This document shows positions 9,550-19,002 of a stretch of DNA of 64,000 bases, piece after piece (position 1 is the first letter of the stretch; every line of letters begins with the position of its first letter). The notes under the pieces are model-generated. The model worked only from the letters and a program-made list of their open reading frames with translations. It had not been told where the DNA came from and ran no database searches. The stretch comes from Cupriavidus necator (GTDB taxonomy: Bacteria; Pseudomonadota; Gammaproteobacteria; Burkholderiales; Burkholderiaceae). The translations under genes and the position numbers were made by a program. The stretch is taken from NCBI GenBank assembly GCA_022041995.1, contig CP074381.1:2108001-2172000 (forward strand), in the 5' to 3' direction.

Positions 9550-10074
9550 ATGAAACCACTAGGCTTGCTTCTCGCCACAGCGATGGCGGTCGTCCCGCTG
9601 CATGCCAGTGCAGTTGGTTGCGAACATGACATGCAGTGCAAAGGCGAGCGAATTTGCCAGAAGGGACAATGTGTAGATCCGGCAACAGAAGATCAGGGTA
9701 TTCCGCCCCCCGCGGCGACGAAGAACATACCGGCGCCTCAGCGACCCACCACGACTCCCACAGCGACGAGAAACGTCTCGAGGCCTCAGCGCTTCCCCAT
9801 GGCTCCCTCTGTGACGAAAAATGTCCCGGCGCCAGTGCAGCCCGCCATGGCTCCGCGAGAGGCGAAGAGTGTCTCAACGCCGGAGCAACCCGCCATGACT
9901 CCTTCGGCAGTGAAAAGTGTCCCAGCCGGATCGACTGAGTTTCGTTATTGTTGCACTAAGGTGGGAAAATTTCCCCTCGACCGAGATTCACCCTCGGATG
10001 ACGATTCCGTCAGAGATACCTGTCATGGGCTAACAAGCTATGGGGCGTCTCTTCCGGGCATGCCATGCAATTGA
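9550..10074 (+). CDS. small secreted Cys-rich protein with tandem repeats, unknown function
   Basis: 174 residues with a clear Sec signal peptide (MKPLGLLLATAMAVVPLHASA). The mature part has three zones. First is a small disulfide-type module with four cysteines (GCEHDMQCKGERICQKGQCV). Second is a Pro/Ala/Lys-rich linker of four and a half 16-residue repeats (consensus TKNVPAPxxPAMxP). Third is a C-terminal Cys-rich end (YCCTKVGKFPL to GMPCN). I do not recognise the family. Export and cysteine pairing suggest an envelope or extracellular protein. It stands alone between the IclR gene and the convergent DUF2182 gene. Confidence 0.7.
   Translation: MKPLGLLLATAMAVVPLHASAVGCEHDMQCKGERICQKGQCVDPATEDQGIPPPAATKNIPAPQRPTTTPTATRNVSRPQRFPMAPSVTKNVPAPVQPAMAPREAKSVSTPEQPAMTPSAVKSVPAGSTEFRYCCTKVGKFPLDRDSPSDDDSVRDTCHGLTSYGASLPGMPCN
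9715..9930 (+). repeat. 48-bp in-frame tandem repeat, 4.5 copies
   Basis: Four consecutive 48-base units (9715-9906) plus a half unit, each encoding 16 residues of the pattern (A/V)TKNVxxPxxPxMxPx. Copies are diverged at DNA level but kept in frame, which argues for selection on the protein linker. Confidence 0.85.
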
Positions 10075-10125
10075 ACCATTCCTATCTGTCGGAAAGCCGC
10101 TCTCACGGGCGGGTTCAAAGCTACC

Positions 10126-10916
10126 TCAGGCATGACTCGCCACGAGCAGCACGGCCCAGGCCATTAATGCCACGCCGAGCGGCGAGCTAAGCCGCCGTCC
10201 CCAGGATATGTTCTTCTCGATCGCCATCACTGCGGCAAGCGTCAGCATCCAGCCGAGGCTGCCGGCACCGACGACAAACATCAGTAACATCAGCGCCCAG
10301 CAGCAGCCAACGCAGAACAGCCCATGGTGCAGGCCCAGCGTGAAGGCGTGCCGCTCGGGTGCGCGGCCACGCCAATGGCTGATCACGAAGCTCAGCGGCG
10401 TGCGGCATTTGTCGAGGCACCGGTACTTGAGTTCGCTGAACTGAAACGCGCCGGCACCCGCTCGATGCCCGCGAGGAGCAGCGCGTGCAGTCCGTGCACC
10501 AGCAGTCCGAATGCGCTCCACGCTGCCACGTAGCCGAGGCCGAGTAGGAACAGCAGGCGTGTGCGGTCCGTTCGGACCGCGACGACACGGTCGAACGTAT
10601 TGAACAGCAACACTGTGGTGGGGAGCATCATCGCGAGGATCATCAACGTCCACGACAGTGCGTAGAGTACGGCCGGCACAATCAGCGAGCCACCGGGGAT
10701 AGCACCGCACAGCGCTGCTACCGGCCCCGATGTGGTCCAGTCGCCGTGTTCAAGGTAGCGCCCGTAAGGGCTGCGTGTCCAAAGCCACAGCGCGAGCCAA
10801 GCTAGCGTAACAAGGGTGGCAAGCACCGGCCGGAAGACGCGTCGATGACGCGATAGGGCGTGCATGACCGGCGCGGGCGCTGGGCAGGGCGAGGGTGTGG
10901 AGCGGTGGCCGGACAC
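10126..10916 (-). pseudogene. DUF2182 membrane protein, frameshifted
   Basis: Two leftward frames together cover a DUF2182 protein, a multi-pass inner-membrane family. The first frame (GTG at 10916) has the early TM segments and LMILAMMLPTTVLLFNTFDR. The second carries the diagnostic FSELKYRCLDKCRTPLSF, HWRG, LGLHHGLFCVGCCWALMLLM and the final TM helix with AIEKNISWG. The frame changes near 10455; a small deletion may accompany the single-base shift, since the linker before the Cys motif looks short. It starts 5 bases after the DUF1326 stop, so the two are co-transcribed, a pairing common in proteobacteria. The paired Cys (CxxxC, CxxCC) and His suggest metal binding; function is not established. 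Confidence 0.75.
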
Positions 10917-10921
10917 CTCGA

Positions 10922-11524
10922 TCAGGCATCGAACAGGAAGGTACTCTGCAGTGCGTTATGGTCCTTGAGGTTGAGATCGATGCCGAGCGCAGCATTCTTC
11001 GAGCGGTAGACGGGCGCCTTGCTGACGAACACCGGCGCGCCGGGAACCGTCGAGAAGACGGTGTCCGACAATGTGGTATTTGCGCCGCTGGGGCCCAAGT
11101 AGGGCTCGAGTTCTGCGTGGTAATCCGCGCCGATCTTGAGGGTTCCCTTGCCACCGACGACATCGAAGGTAATGGGCGCGCGCTCCACGGACACGACGGT
11201 GCCGAACAACTGCGCGAGGTCGGCGACGGGGCCGCCGGCCCGGCCGGAGTAGACCTTCAGCAGCGCCTCCTCCTGCGCCTTCGAGGCGTGGTCGCTGATG
11301 TAGATGGCCACGGACCAATTGCCCTGCAGCACGTTGCCCGGGATGCGGCACACCGTCGCAATGGTATTGCCGGCGACGTCGACGCCTTCAACCGTGCCTT
11401 GGTCGATGTGCCAGGCATTGATCGATTGGCAGGTTTCGAAATCCGGGTCTTCGCCGATCCAGCAAGGACACAGGACGCGGCAGTTGCAGACCTCGAGCAG
11501 ACGACCTTCAAGGTGATAGCTCAT
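10922..11524 (-). CDS. DUF1326 domain protein
   Basis: 200 residues from the ATG at 11524, preceded by GGAGG at 5-base spacing; the longer open frame upstream lacks family similarity. The N-terminus YHLEGRLLEVCNCRVLCPCW contains the DUF1326 cysteine signature C-N-C-x4-C-P-C. The rest is beta-rich without TM segments (GTVEGVDVAGNTIATVCRIP, GNWSVAIYISDHAS). Downstream and 5 bases away is the DUF2182 membrane gene. The pair probably forms a membrane-associated, perhaps metal-binding, unit. No enzymatic activity is known for the family. Confidence 0.85.
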   Translation of the reverse strand: MSYHLEGRLLEVCNCRVLCPCWIGEDPDFETCQSINAWHIDQGTVEGVDVAGNTIATVCRIPGNVLQGNWSVAIYISDHASKAQEEALLKVYSGRAGGPVADLAQLFGTVVSVERAPITFDVVGGKGTLKIGADYHAELEPYLGPSGANTTLSDTVFSTVPGAPVFVSKAPVYRSKNAALGIDLNLKDHNALQSTFLFDA

Positions 11525-12296
11525 CGCTTCCTCCGATGGATTCTTTCGATGAAAGTTGTGCGGCCCCGGGTGCAACCGGTTGGCACTGCGCCAGGGCCGG
11601 AACGGGCGGCGGTATGCGGCGGAAAACGCATGCGGACAGCCGGCCGTATCGATTACAGGCGGCGTCCGCAACCCCGCAATCTGTCGACGAACTTGTCACC
11701 TCACAATTGTAGGAAGCCGAAATTGCCATGCAAAGCCATTGCCGGCCCAATGGGCCGCGAAACTCGAACTCAATGTGAACGCTGTGATTGGCGCCGTCGT
11801 GTTCGTCGCAGCCGTCGGCAAGCTCTAACATTGCTTCGCCACTTGTTGATCCCGCTAAGCGGAGCCGCGGGCCGGAATCGTCCTGCAGAGGTTCTGCCGG
11901 GGCAAAACCGGAGAAAAACACCCCGTCGACATGGTGCCGCCGGCGGGGTGAAACGCGCGGTGCGCCGGGGGGTAGGGCGCCGCACGTTTTGAGCCTAAAA
12001 GGTTCTGATCTCACAATCTGCGGTGTTGGGTTCGCCATCGCACAGAACTGATGTCGTGAAATGTAATAGCAGGCCGGGATTGACTGAGCGGCCTGGACCT
12101 ATAGGGGAATTTCCTGTTCGAATACATTGCCATGACCAGAGTCCTGCAGATCTTTCCAGGCGAGGGCGGCCACATCTCGATCATCTGCGCCCGGGGCAGC
12201 AAGAGGAAAATGTGCTCCGCCTGGCTGCCTAGCAGCAAAAGGGCTCGGTCTCCTGTCGTAGAATCGCTCACGTCCCTTGTTGCGTCTCGACTTGTC
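11525..12296. other. long stretch without a supported gene
   Basis: About 770 bases between the divergent DUF1326 gene and the zinc-finger gene. Open frames exist on both strands, but none has a start with ribosome-binding site plus recognisable protein features. It probably holds the leftward promoter of the DUF1326-DUF2182 pair close to 11540-11700. No repeat or hairpin stands out. Confidence 0.4.
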
Positions 12297-12746
12297 ATGC
12301 GTGTTGGCCGACCGATACCCGCTCCCCCTCAGCCCGTCTGCGACTACTGTGGTGCAAAGGTGATCCTTGCACGCGCGGGCGAAGACGGCTATCCCTACCT
12401 CGAAGGCCATGGCCCGGTTTGGATTTGCGTTCCGTGCCAGGCCTGGATCGGCGTGCGGGCACGCAGCAAGCACAACACGCCACTGGGTCGGCTGGCCAAC
12501 GCGGCGCTGCGTGAGCGAAAAAGTCAGCTGCACGATGCGCTGGAGCCTTTGGTCGCGGCAAAGATGCGACGCGACGGTGTCAATGCCTTCGAGGCCCGGG
12601 GCAAAGCCATGAAATGGCTCATTGCATCGCTTGGCATGGACGTCGCGACGCCGAGCATTCATGCCTTGTCGCTTGACCAATGCGACGAGGCGATCCGATA
12701 CATCGCGGAGTTTCAGGCTTCCCGGCGACCCGATCCATCCGCTTGA
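12297..12746 (+). CDS. DUF3268-type zinc-finger protein
   Basis: 149 residues from the ATG at 12297. Two CxxC knuckles (C15-C18 in VCDYCGAKV, C44-C47 in WICVPCQAW) form a probable zinc ribbon. They are followed by the family's conserved helical part (NTPLGRLANAALRERKSQLH, AMKWLIASLGM, SLDQCDEAIRYI). Family members are small and often encoded in accessory or mobile regions; their role is not known. The longer open frame upstream, from 12132, adds sequence unrelated to the family. No strong ribosome-binding site is seen, so the exact start is uncertain. Confidence 0.75.
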   Translation: MRVGRPIPAPPQPVCDYCGAKVILARAGEDGYPYLEGHGPVWICVPCQAWIGVRARSKHNTPLGRLANAALRERKSQLHDALEPLVAAKMRRDGVNAFEARGKAMKWLIASLGMDVATPSIHALSLDQCDEAIRYIAEFQASRRPDPSA

Positions 12747-13107
12747 ACGCCATCCGGTCAGTGCAGCACCGCCACGGTCGCGCAATGGCTGTGATGCGGT
12801 TCGTTGCACGGTCCCGCGGTTAGCAGAAGTTTCGGCTCCTCGTGTCGAGCTGGCCAAGCATCCACGACAAGTCCACGACGCGCTGCGCGATCAAATGGCG
12901 TACCTCGCCCTCGCACTGCCATTGCCCATAGATTCCAACCAACGACGCGCTCAGGATTTCCTTGCGGAATCGCTACAGCACGGTGGGCCAGATAATCACG
13001 TTGATAACACCGGTCTCATCCTCCAGCGTCATGAAGACAACGCTATTCGAAATGCCCGGCGTCGCAAGCGGTCTGGCGAGCCTGGGCTCCGCGGCGATCG
13101 AATGATT
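12747..13107. other. gene-free stretch
   Basis: About 360 bases between convergent genes. I found no supported coding frame and no clear terminator. Confidence 0.4.
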
Positions 13108-13914
13108 TCAAGCGAGTCCGACTGCTTTCCTCAGGCTTGCATCGACGGGGCCAGCAGGCATGAAACGACGCAATTTACTCAAGAGGGATGCCTGTCCGGC
13201 TGGAGTGCGACGCATACGCCAGGCGCCAAGCGCCGCTTCGACGATGGTGTTGGCCACACCATCGGGTTCAGGAGCGCCGTTAACACTGTCAGCGACAGAG
13301 CGCGATACGAGGTCACGTTCGCGGTCATAGTCCGCGATCTTCGCTTTTGCCTGAGGCGAATTGGCTTCCAGATTGGTCCTGGTGTAAGCCGGTTCGACCA
13401 GTGTTACGCGAATGCCGAACTGACGCACCTCATGATCCAGGGTTTCTGACAGCCCTTCTACGGCATGCTTGGAGGCCGAATAAAGTCCCATGTACGGAGC
13501 CGGGAGAAAGCCGAGCACAGAACTGACATTGACGATCCTTCCGTGATGCTGTGTTCGCATGTGCGGGAGCACTGCCCGTGTCGTGCGCAGAATGCCGAAT
13601 ACGTTAGTGTCAAAGAGAGATGCGGCCTCGCTGGTCGCAGTTTCCTCCACCGCGCCGATCATGTTCATTCCAGCGTTATTGACCAGTACATCGATGCGGC
13701 CGGCCTGGTCGATGATGGATTGAATTCCAAGTTGAACGGAAGCTTCGTCGCGAACATCCATCTCGACAAGCTCGACACCGGGGAATGGGGCCGTTTTGGT
13801 GATGCTGCGTACGGTGCCGAATACCCGGCATCCCCGTTTGGCAAACTTCTCTGCGGCGACACGTCCGATACCCGATGACACGCCGGTAACAACGACTACT
13901 GTGGGCTTCGACAT
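13108..13914 (-). CDS. SDR-family oxidoreductase
   Basis: 268 residues from the ATG at 13914 with AAAGGA upstream. Classical SDR features: TGVSSGIG cofactor loop at about residue 11, LVNNAGMN, catalytic Ser in [10 protein letters not shown], and YSASK. The C-terminal part ([15 protein letters not shown]) resembles the retinol-dehydrogenase-like group. It is the last gene of the leftward adaptor-RND operon. The same open frame runs without a stop from about 14155 through the displaced C-terminal codons of the RND pump into this gene. Its relation to efflux is unclear; it may modify the exported compound. Confidence 0.9.
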   Translation of the reverse strand: MSKPTVVVVTGVSSGIGRVAAEKFAKRGCRVFGTVRSITKTAPFPGVELVEMDVRDEASVQLGIQSIIDQAGRIDVLVNNAGMNMIGAVEETATSEAASLFDTNVFGILRTTRAVLPHMRTQHHGRIVNVSSVLGFLPAPYMGLYSASKHAVEGLSETLDHEVRQFGIRVTLVEPAYTRTNLEANSPQAKAKIADYDRERDLVSRSVADSVNGAPEPDGVANTIVEAALGAWRMRRTPAGQASLLSKLRRFMPAGPVDASLRKAVGLA

Positions 13915-14135
13915 GGCAGTTCCTTTCGATACAGGTGAATTGGGACAAAAAGCTGAGTGGCGTCCTTTACCCCGGGCGGCGGGCGAGTCCTGCAGCATCT
14001 GTTCCGCAGGCTGTGCCTGTTCGTGCGCGCTTCTCCACAGATCGGCTGTATTGCCCGGCGTGATCTTGAACCAGATGGAATACATGGCCGGGAGGAACAC
14101 CAGGGTCAAAATCGTCCCTGCAAAAGTACCGCCGA

Positions 14136-17105
14136 TCAGCGTGTAGGCGAGCGTCCCCAGAACACCGAATGGGTCAGCGGGATAAAGGCCAGGATCGCTG
14201 CCAACGCGGTCAAGATCACCGGTCGGGCACGCTGCACGGTTGCCTCGACGACCGCCTTGAACGGATCCAATCCCGCCAACTCGTTGTGGCGGATCTGCCC
14301 GATCAGAATCAGCGTGTTGCGCATCAGGATTCCCGATAGCGCAATCAGGCCGACCAGCGCATTGATGCCGAATGGCTGCCGGAAAAGAATCAGGGTCGGC
14401 ACCACACCGATCAGGCCCAACGGACTGGTCAGGAACACCATGACCATCGCGGAAATCGAGCGCACTTGAAAGATGATGATAAGCAGGGTGATTGCCAGCA
14501 TGATGGGGAATAGCGGCAGCATGGCTTTCGTCGCTTTGCCTGATTCTTCGATCGAGCCAGCCTGCTCGATGCGATAACCGCCCGGGAGCCTGGCCATGAC
14601 GGGCTGAAGCTGCCGGGTGATGGCTGCCGACACGTCTGGCGGCTGCAGGCCATCGGCGATGTCGCCGCGGACAGTGATCGTCGGCATCCGGTCGCGACGG
14701 CGCATGACCGGTTCCTCCATGCGCACATCGACCTTGCCCACCTGCGACAGCGGGACGCGTTGTCCGTTGGCGCCAGCCAGCGTGAAGTCGCCGATCCTGG
14801 CTGGGTCCAGCCGGACGTCGCCGGCCGAACGCGCCATGACCTGCACTGTTCGAATGTCCTCACGCACGGCGGTGACAGGCACGCCGCTTAGCAAAAATTG
14901 CAGTTGCTGCGCCACGGCGCTGGAGGTCAGTCCTACCGCCTGCAACCGGTCTTGCTGCAAGGTGAAGTGCAGCGTGGGTGAGCGCGTGCCCCAGTCAGGG
15001 TTGACCGTCCGCATCATTGGGCTGGCATCCATGACCTGCTGCACTTCAGCCGCGATACCGCGGAGCTTATCCGGGTCCGGGCCAGTGACCCGGTAGGCCA
15101 CCGGGAACGGCGAATACGGACCGAACACGAGTTGGGTGACACGCACGCGCGCCTCAGAAGCAAGACCGCCGGCAATCGCCTGGCGCAGTCGCAGTTTCAA
15201 CGCATCGCGCTCATTCTGGCTGTCCGTGCGGATCACGATCTTGGCAAACGATGGATCAGGCAGTTCCGGCCCCATTGCCAGATAGAAGCGTGGCGCGCCC
15301 TGGCCGACGTAGGCTGTGACGATCTTTGCTTCCTCTTGTCTGGCCAGCCAGGCCTCCACCTTCGCCGTGGCGGCACTGGTCTGCGCGATCGATGTGCCAT
15401 AGGGCATCTGCACCTCGACCAGCACTTCCGGGCGGTCAGAGATCGGGAAGAACTGCTTTTTGACCACCGCCATGCCGAGCACAGCCACGACGAAGAGCGC
15501 CACCACCGAACTGGCGACCAGCCACTTGCGTGTGATGACGCGCTCCAGCACCTGACGGAAGCGGTTGTAGCGCGGTGTGTCGTAGAGCGCGTCGTGGCCG
15601 CCTTTGACCGTCTTGAAGTCGGGCAGCAGCTTGACGCCCAGGTAAGGTGTGAAAACCACTGCGACTACCCACGACGCGATCAGTGCGATGCCGACGATCC
15701 AGAACATGTTGCTGGTGTATTCGCCAGCGGTAGATCGTGCGAAGCCATTGGGCATGAAGCCGACGGCCGTGACCAGCGTGCCCGAAAGCATCGGCGCTGC
15801 GGTATGGCTCCAGGCATAAGCGGAGGCGGCGATGCGGCTGTAACCTTCTTCCATCTTCACCACCATCATCTCGATGGCGATGATGGCGTCGTCTACGAGC
15901 AGGCCCAGCGCCAGGATCAGTGATCCCAGGGTGATGCGGTCGAAGTTTTTGCCGGACGCGGCCATCACCACGAAGACCATGGCCAAGGTCAGCGGCACTG
16001 CTGCGGCAACCACCAGGCCCACACGCCAGCCCATGCTCACGAAGCACACCAGCATGACCACCAGCAAAGCGGCGAAGAACTTGACCATGAATTCATCGAC
16101 CGCCGAGCTGATGTTGACGGCCTGGTCGGTGACCTTGGTCAGGCCCATGCCCAGCGGCAGCTCTGCGTTGATCGCACCAACCTCTCTGTCCAGCGCCTTG
16201 CCCAGGTCGAGTCCGTTCCAACCGTCGCGCATGACGATGCCCAGCAGCAGCGCGGGTTCGCCACCGTTGCGGATCATGAAAGTAGAAGGATCTTCATAAC
16301 CACGCTTGACCGTGGCAATGTCCGACAGCTTCAGCGAGCGGCCTTGCGCCACCACCGGCGTGTCGCGGACCTTCTGCATTTCGTCGAAAGCGCCGTCCAG
16401 GCGAATGAACACCTGCGGCCCCTTGGTTTCAACGGAGCCAGCCGGCGTCAGGGCATTCTGGCTATGGAGGGCGGCGAATACGTCCTGCGGGCTGACGCCC
16501 AGCGTTGCCAGGCGCTCATGCGAAAACTCGACATAGATGCGCTCCGACTGCTCGCCGACGATGTTGACCTTCTTCACGCCCGGCACGTGCAGCAGCCGCT
16601 GGCGCAATGTCTCTGCGTCGCGTACCAGCAAGCGCTGCGGTTCGCCCTTGGCCTTGAGCGCGAACAGTGCAAAGGTGACATCCGCGTATTCGTCGTTGAC
16701 CATCGGTCCGATCACGCCAGGCGGAAGGTTGTTGGCCTCATCGCCGGCTTTCTTGCGAGCCTGATAGAACTCCTCCTGCACTTCCGAAGGTGGCGTACTG
16801 TCGAGCAAGGTCAAGGTCGTGAACGCCAGGCCAGGTCTTGTGTAGGTCTCGGTCCGGTCATACCAGCGCAGCTCCTGCATGCGCTTTTCAATCTTCTCGG
16901 CGACCTGGTCCTGCATTTCCTGCGCGGTGGCGCCAGGCCAGGCGGTGACGATGGTCATCACCTTGACCGTGAAGGCCGGGTCTTCCGCCCGGCCCAACCT
17001 GAAGAATGAAATGAGCCCGGCCAGTGAGATCAGGCAGATCAGGAACAAGGTGATGGAGCGCTCACGCACGGCGAGCGCCGACAGGTTGAAACGACCTTCG
17101 CTCAC
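14136..17105 (-). CDS. efflux RND transporter permease subunit (C-terminal frameshift)
   Basis: 989 residues as read; RND pumps usually have about 1020-1050. The start is a GTG overlapping the adaptor stop. It has the two-fold RND layout: TM1, porter loop ([20 protein letters not shown]), TM4 with the paired Asp of the proton relay ([20 protein letters not shown]), a second porter loop, and C-terminal TMs. The last helix is cut off: one extra C at 14155-14158 would replace the current end (VFWGRSPTR) with [24 protein letters not shown] pump sequence. This is an inner-membrane proton-driven exporter, partner of the adaptor at 17102 and the outer-membrane factor at 19003. The substrate is unknown. 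Confidence 0.9.
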   Translation of the reverse strand: MSEGRFNLSALAVRERSITLFLICLISLAGLISFFRLGRAEDPAFTVKVMTIVTAWPGATAQEMQDQVAEKIEKRMQELRWYDRTETYTRPGLAFTTLTLLDSTPPSEVQEEFYQARKKAGDEANNLPPGVIGPMVNDEYADVTFALFALKAKGEPQRLLVRDAETLRQRLLHVPGVKKVNIVGEQSERIYVEFSHERLATLGVSPQDVFAALHSQNALTPAGSVETKGPQVFIRLDGAFDEMQKVRDTPVVAQGRSLKLSDIATVKRGYEDPSTFMIRNGGEPALLLGIVMRDGWNGLDLGKALDREVGAINAELPLGMGLTKVTDQAVNISSAVDEFMVKFFAALLVVMLVCFVSMGWRVGLVVAAAVPLTLAMVFVVMAASGKNFDRITLGSLILALGLLVDDAIIAIEMMVVKMEEGYSRIAASAYAWSHTAAPMLSGTLVTAVGFMPNGFARSTAGEYTSNMFWIVGIALIASWVVAVVFTPYLGVKLLPDFKTVKGGHDALYDTPRYNRFRQVLERVITRKWLVASSVVALFVVAVLGMAVVKKQFFPISDRPEVLVEVQMPYGTSIAQTSAATAKVEAWLARQEEAKIVTAYVGQGAPRFYLAMGPELPDPSFAKIVIRTDSQNERDALKLRLRQAIAGGLASEARVRVTQLVFGPYSPFPVAYRVTGPDPDKLRGIAAEVQQVMDASPMMRTVNPDWGTRSPTLHFTLQQDRLQAVGLTSSAVAQQLQFLLSGVPVTAVREDIRTVQVMARSAGDVRLDPARIGDFTLAGANGQRVPLSQVGKVDVRMEEPVMRRRDRMPTITVRGDIADGLQPPDVSAAITRQLQPVMARLPGGYRIEQAGSIEESGKATKAMLPLFPIMLAITLLIIIFQVRSISAMVMVFLTSPLGLIGVVPTLILFRQPFGINALVGLIALSGILMRNTLILIGQIRHNELAGLDPFKAVVEATVQRARPVILTALAAILAFIPLTHSVFWGRSPTR

Positions 17106-18217
17106 GGACGGACTCCTTCGGTCGCGGTGGCGGCGGCTTGAGCTGCCACCCGGACCTGCTCACCTTCGCGCAGCAGGTGCGCGCCGAGCGCGACGATCCG
17201 GTCGCCTTGCTTGAGTTGACCGGCGATGCGTGCGCCGTCGTCATTCAGGCGCTGGACTGCGACCGGCCGCCAGGAAACCTTTGCCGGCACACCATGGATG
17301 ACCCACACCCCTGGTCCCTTGCCCGCATCGAACAGGGCGCCAATCGGCACCTGTAAGCCGCCTTGCACGGAGGGTTGGCCGTCCGGGACCTGGACTGTGA
17401 CCGTGGTGCCCAATGGCGCATTGGCTAGCTCTCCCTCCAGTACGTAGCGGGCCTCGAAGGTGCGGGTGAGTCGATCTGCAGCATCCGAGAGTTGCCGGAG
17501 CTTGGCCGGAACGCCCACGCCTTCTTTGCCGAAGAGCGTGGCTTGTCCGGTGGAACCGATCGCGGGGCGCAGGGTTTCCGGCAACTGGACAACGGCCTCG
17601 CGACGCCCGGCATGGGCCAGGCGCACCACGGTCTGTCCAGCGTTGACGACTTGGCCGGGTTCGGCCAGCGTTTCCATGACGACACCATCGCCATCCGCCA
17701 CCAACTCTGTATAGCGGCTTGCATTACGGGCAACGTCGGCCTGGGCTTCGGCCGCACTGAGCTGGGCTTTGGCAGCATCCGCTGCAGCCTTGATCTGGTC
17801 GTAGGCCGACGCCGAGATTGCGCCGGTTCCGCGCAGGTCGCGATAGCGGGCTTCATCCTCCGCTGTCTGCCGCGCCCGCGCTCGCGCGGCGGCGACGGCT
17901 TCCTGCTGTGCATGCGCGGCAAGCTTCAGATCGACGGGGTCGATGCGCATGAGCGGCTGGCCGCGCCTGGCGGTTTGCCCGGCATCCACCAGCCGCTCCA
18001 GCACCTTGCCGGAGACCCGGAAACCCAAGTCGCTCTGCACCCGGGCGGCTACGGTGCCGGTGAACGAACGTGACGCAGGGGGCGCACCCTGGACGATTGC
18101 AGCACGCACCAGCGGTGCCTCGGTGCGCGGATCGGATTGTGCTTTTCCGCCGCAAGCGACCAATGCAAACGGCAATACACAGATGGCTGTAGCGGTAACG
18201 ATGCGAGGCCGGAGCAT
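17102..18217 (-). CDS. RND efflux periplasmic adaptor lipoprotein
   Basis: 371 residues from the ATG at 18217, which has a GGGGA site; the ATG 12 bases upstream lacks one. A lipoprotein signal ends in LVACGG. The membrane-fusion-protein order is visible: lipoyl half (DLGFRVSGKVLERLVDAGQT), a long alpha-helical hairpin rich in Ala/Glu/Arg, second lipoyl half (GDGVVMETLAEPGQVVNAGQ), and beta-barrel and proximal domains. The stop overlaps the RND start as GTGA. A 24-bp palindrome 48 bases upstream of the start probably binds the TetR-family regulator encoded next door. It bridges the RND pump to the outer-membrane channel. Confidence 0.92.
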   Translation of the reverse strand: MLRPRIVTATAICVLPFALVACGGKAQSDPRTEAPLVRAAIVQGAPPASRSFTGTVAARVQSDLGFRVSGKVLERLVDAGQTARRGQPLMRIDPVDLKLAAHAQQEAVAAARARARQTAEDEARYRDLRGTGAISASAYDQIKAAADAAKAQLSAAEAQADVARNASRYTELVADGDGVVMETLAEPGQVVNAGQTVVRLAHAGRREAVVQLPETLRPAIGSTGQATLFGKEGVGVPAKLRQLSDAADRLTRTFEARYVLEGELANAPLGTTVTVQVPDGQPSVQGGLQVPIGALFDAGKGPGVWVIHGVPAKVSWRPVAVQRLNDDGARIAGQLKQGDRIVALGAHLLREGEQVRVAAQAAATATEGVRP

Positions 18218-18264
18218 GAAAGTCCCCATTGACCGAAGTGATCAGGACCTTCATTGTTGTTCAT

Positions 18265-18288
18265 GTGACCAATTTAGTCAATGGTCAC
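18265..18288. promoter_or_regulatory. TetR-type operator 1
   Basis: GTGACCA-N10-TGGTCAC, a perfect inverted repeat between the tetR-like stop and the adaptor start. The same half-sites with the same total length recur at 18953-18976, the other promoter region of the cluster. Confidence 0.7.
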
Positions 18289-18295
18289 AAATGCG

Positions 18296-18913
18296 TCAGG
18301 GCGAGAGGCTGCGCAGAACCAGGCCAGACAGTTGCGCCGGCGCTTCGTCGGTGTAGTCGAAGCTGTGCTGCAAGAGCAGCGGGTTGAGGTAAGGGCGCAT
18401 CACCAGGTAGATCGCCATTGCGGTTTCATCGAGGGGTGTTTTGCGCTCGAAGTCTCCGCTCTGACGGCCCTCCTGCAAGATGTCCTGAAGTAACTTCTGG
18501 ATGCGCCCTTCATAGGCAAGCACCGATTGCCAGCGCTCTGTGGCCGCCGATGCGGCAATCTCGTAAAGCTTGCGATCCTGGAAGAACAGGCGAAGGCTGG
18601 CCTCGATGAAGACTTTGAACATCCGCCGCAGCTTCTCCGGCGGCAGATCGGTCTCCGCAACAGCCGCTCTGACCTCGGTTTCGATCTCGCGCAGGCAGTT
18701 CGCGCAGATCATTTCGCCGATGGCTTGCTTGGACTCGAAGAACTTGTAGATGTATGCCTTGGAAAAACCGATGGCCTTGGCGAGATCCGAGACAGTCGTT
18801 TTTTCATAGCCGTAGCGGCTGAAGTGCTCGGTGGCCGCGGCCACGATCTGATCTCGCACCTCGTGGTCGGCCGGGCCCCGGGCTGGGGTGGGATAAGTAC
18901 TGGTTTTAGTCAT
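18296..18913 (-). CDS. TetR/AcrR-family transcriptional regulator
   Basis: 205 residues from the ATG at 18913. The N-terminal helix-turn-helix is typical: VRDQIVAAATEHFSRYGYEK, TTVSDLAKAIGFSKAYIYKF, FESKQAIGEMI. The C-terminal ligand domain is all-helical. It lies between the adaptor-RND genes (same strand) and the outer-membrane factor gene (opposite strand). Identical palindromes flank it on both sides, so it likely represses both efflux transcription units and itself. A hydrophobic toxic compound is the usual inducer in this family (known for relatives, not shown here). Confidence 0.92.
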   Translation of the reverse strand: MTKTSTYPTPARGPADHEVRDQIVAAATEHFSRYGYEKTTVSDLAKAIGFSKAYIYKFFESKQAIGEMICANCLREIETEVRAAVAETDLPPEKLRRMFKVFIEASLRLFFQDRKLYEIAASAATERWQSVLAYEGRIQKLLQDILQEGRQSGDFERKTPLDETAMAIYLVMRPYLNPLLLQHSFDYTDEAPAQLSGLVLRSLSP

Positions 18914-18952
18914 GGGCTCCAGCTTACGCCAGCCGCAAGCATTGGACAACTC

Positions 18953-18976
18953 GTGACCATTTGGTATTATGGTCAC
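18953..18976. promoter_or_regulatory. TetR-type operator 2
   Basis: GTGACCAT-N8-ATGGTCAC, a 24-bp perfect inverted repeat in the 89-base gap between the divergent tetR-like and outer-membrane-factor genes. It matches operator 1 in half-site and length and lies 26 bases before the rightward start. Confidence 0.7.
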
Positions 18977-19002
18977 TAGCGTGTTGCCTATGAAGAAGCC
19001 CT

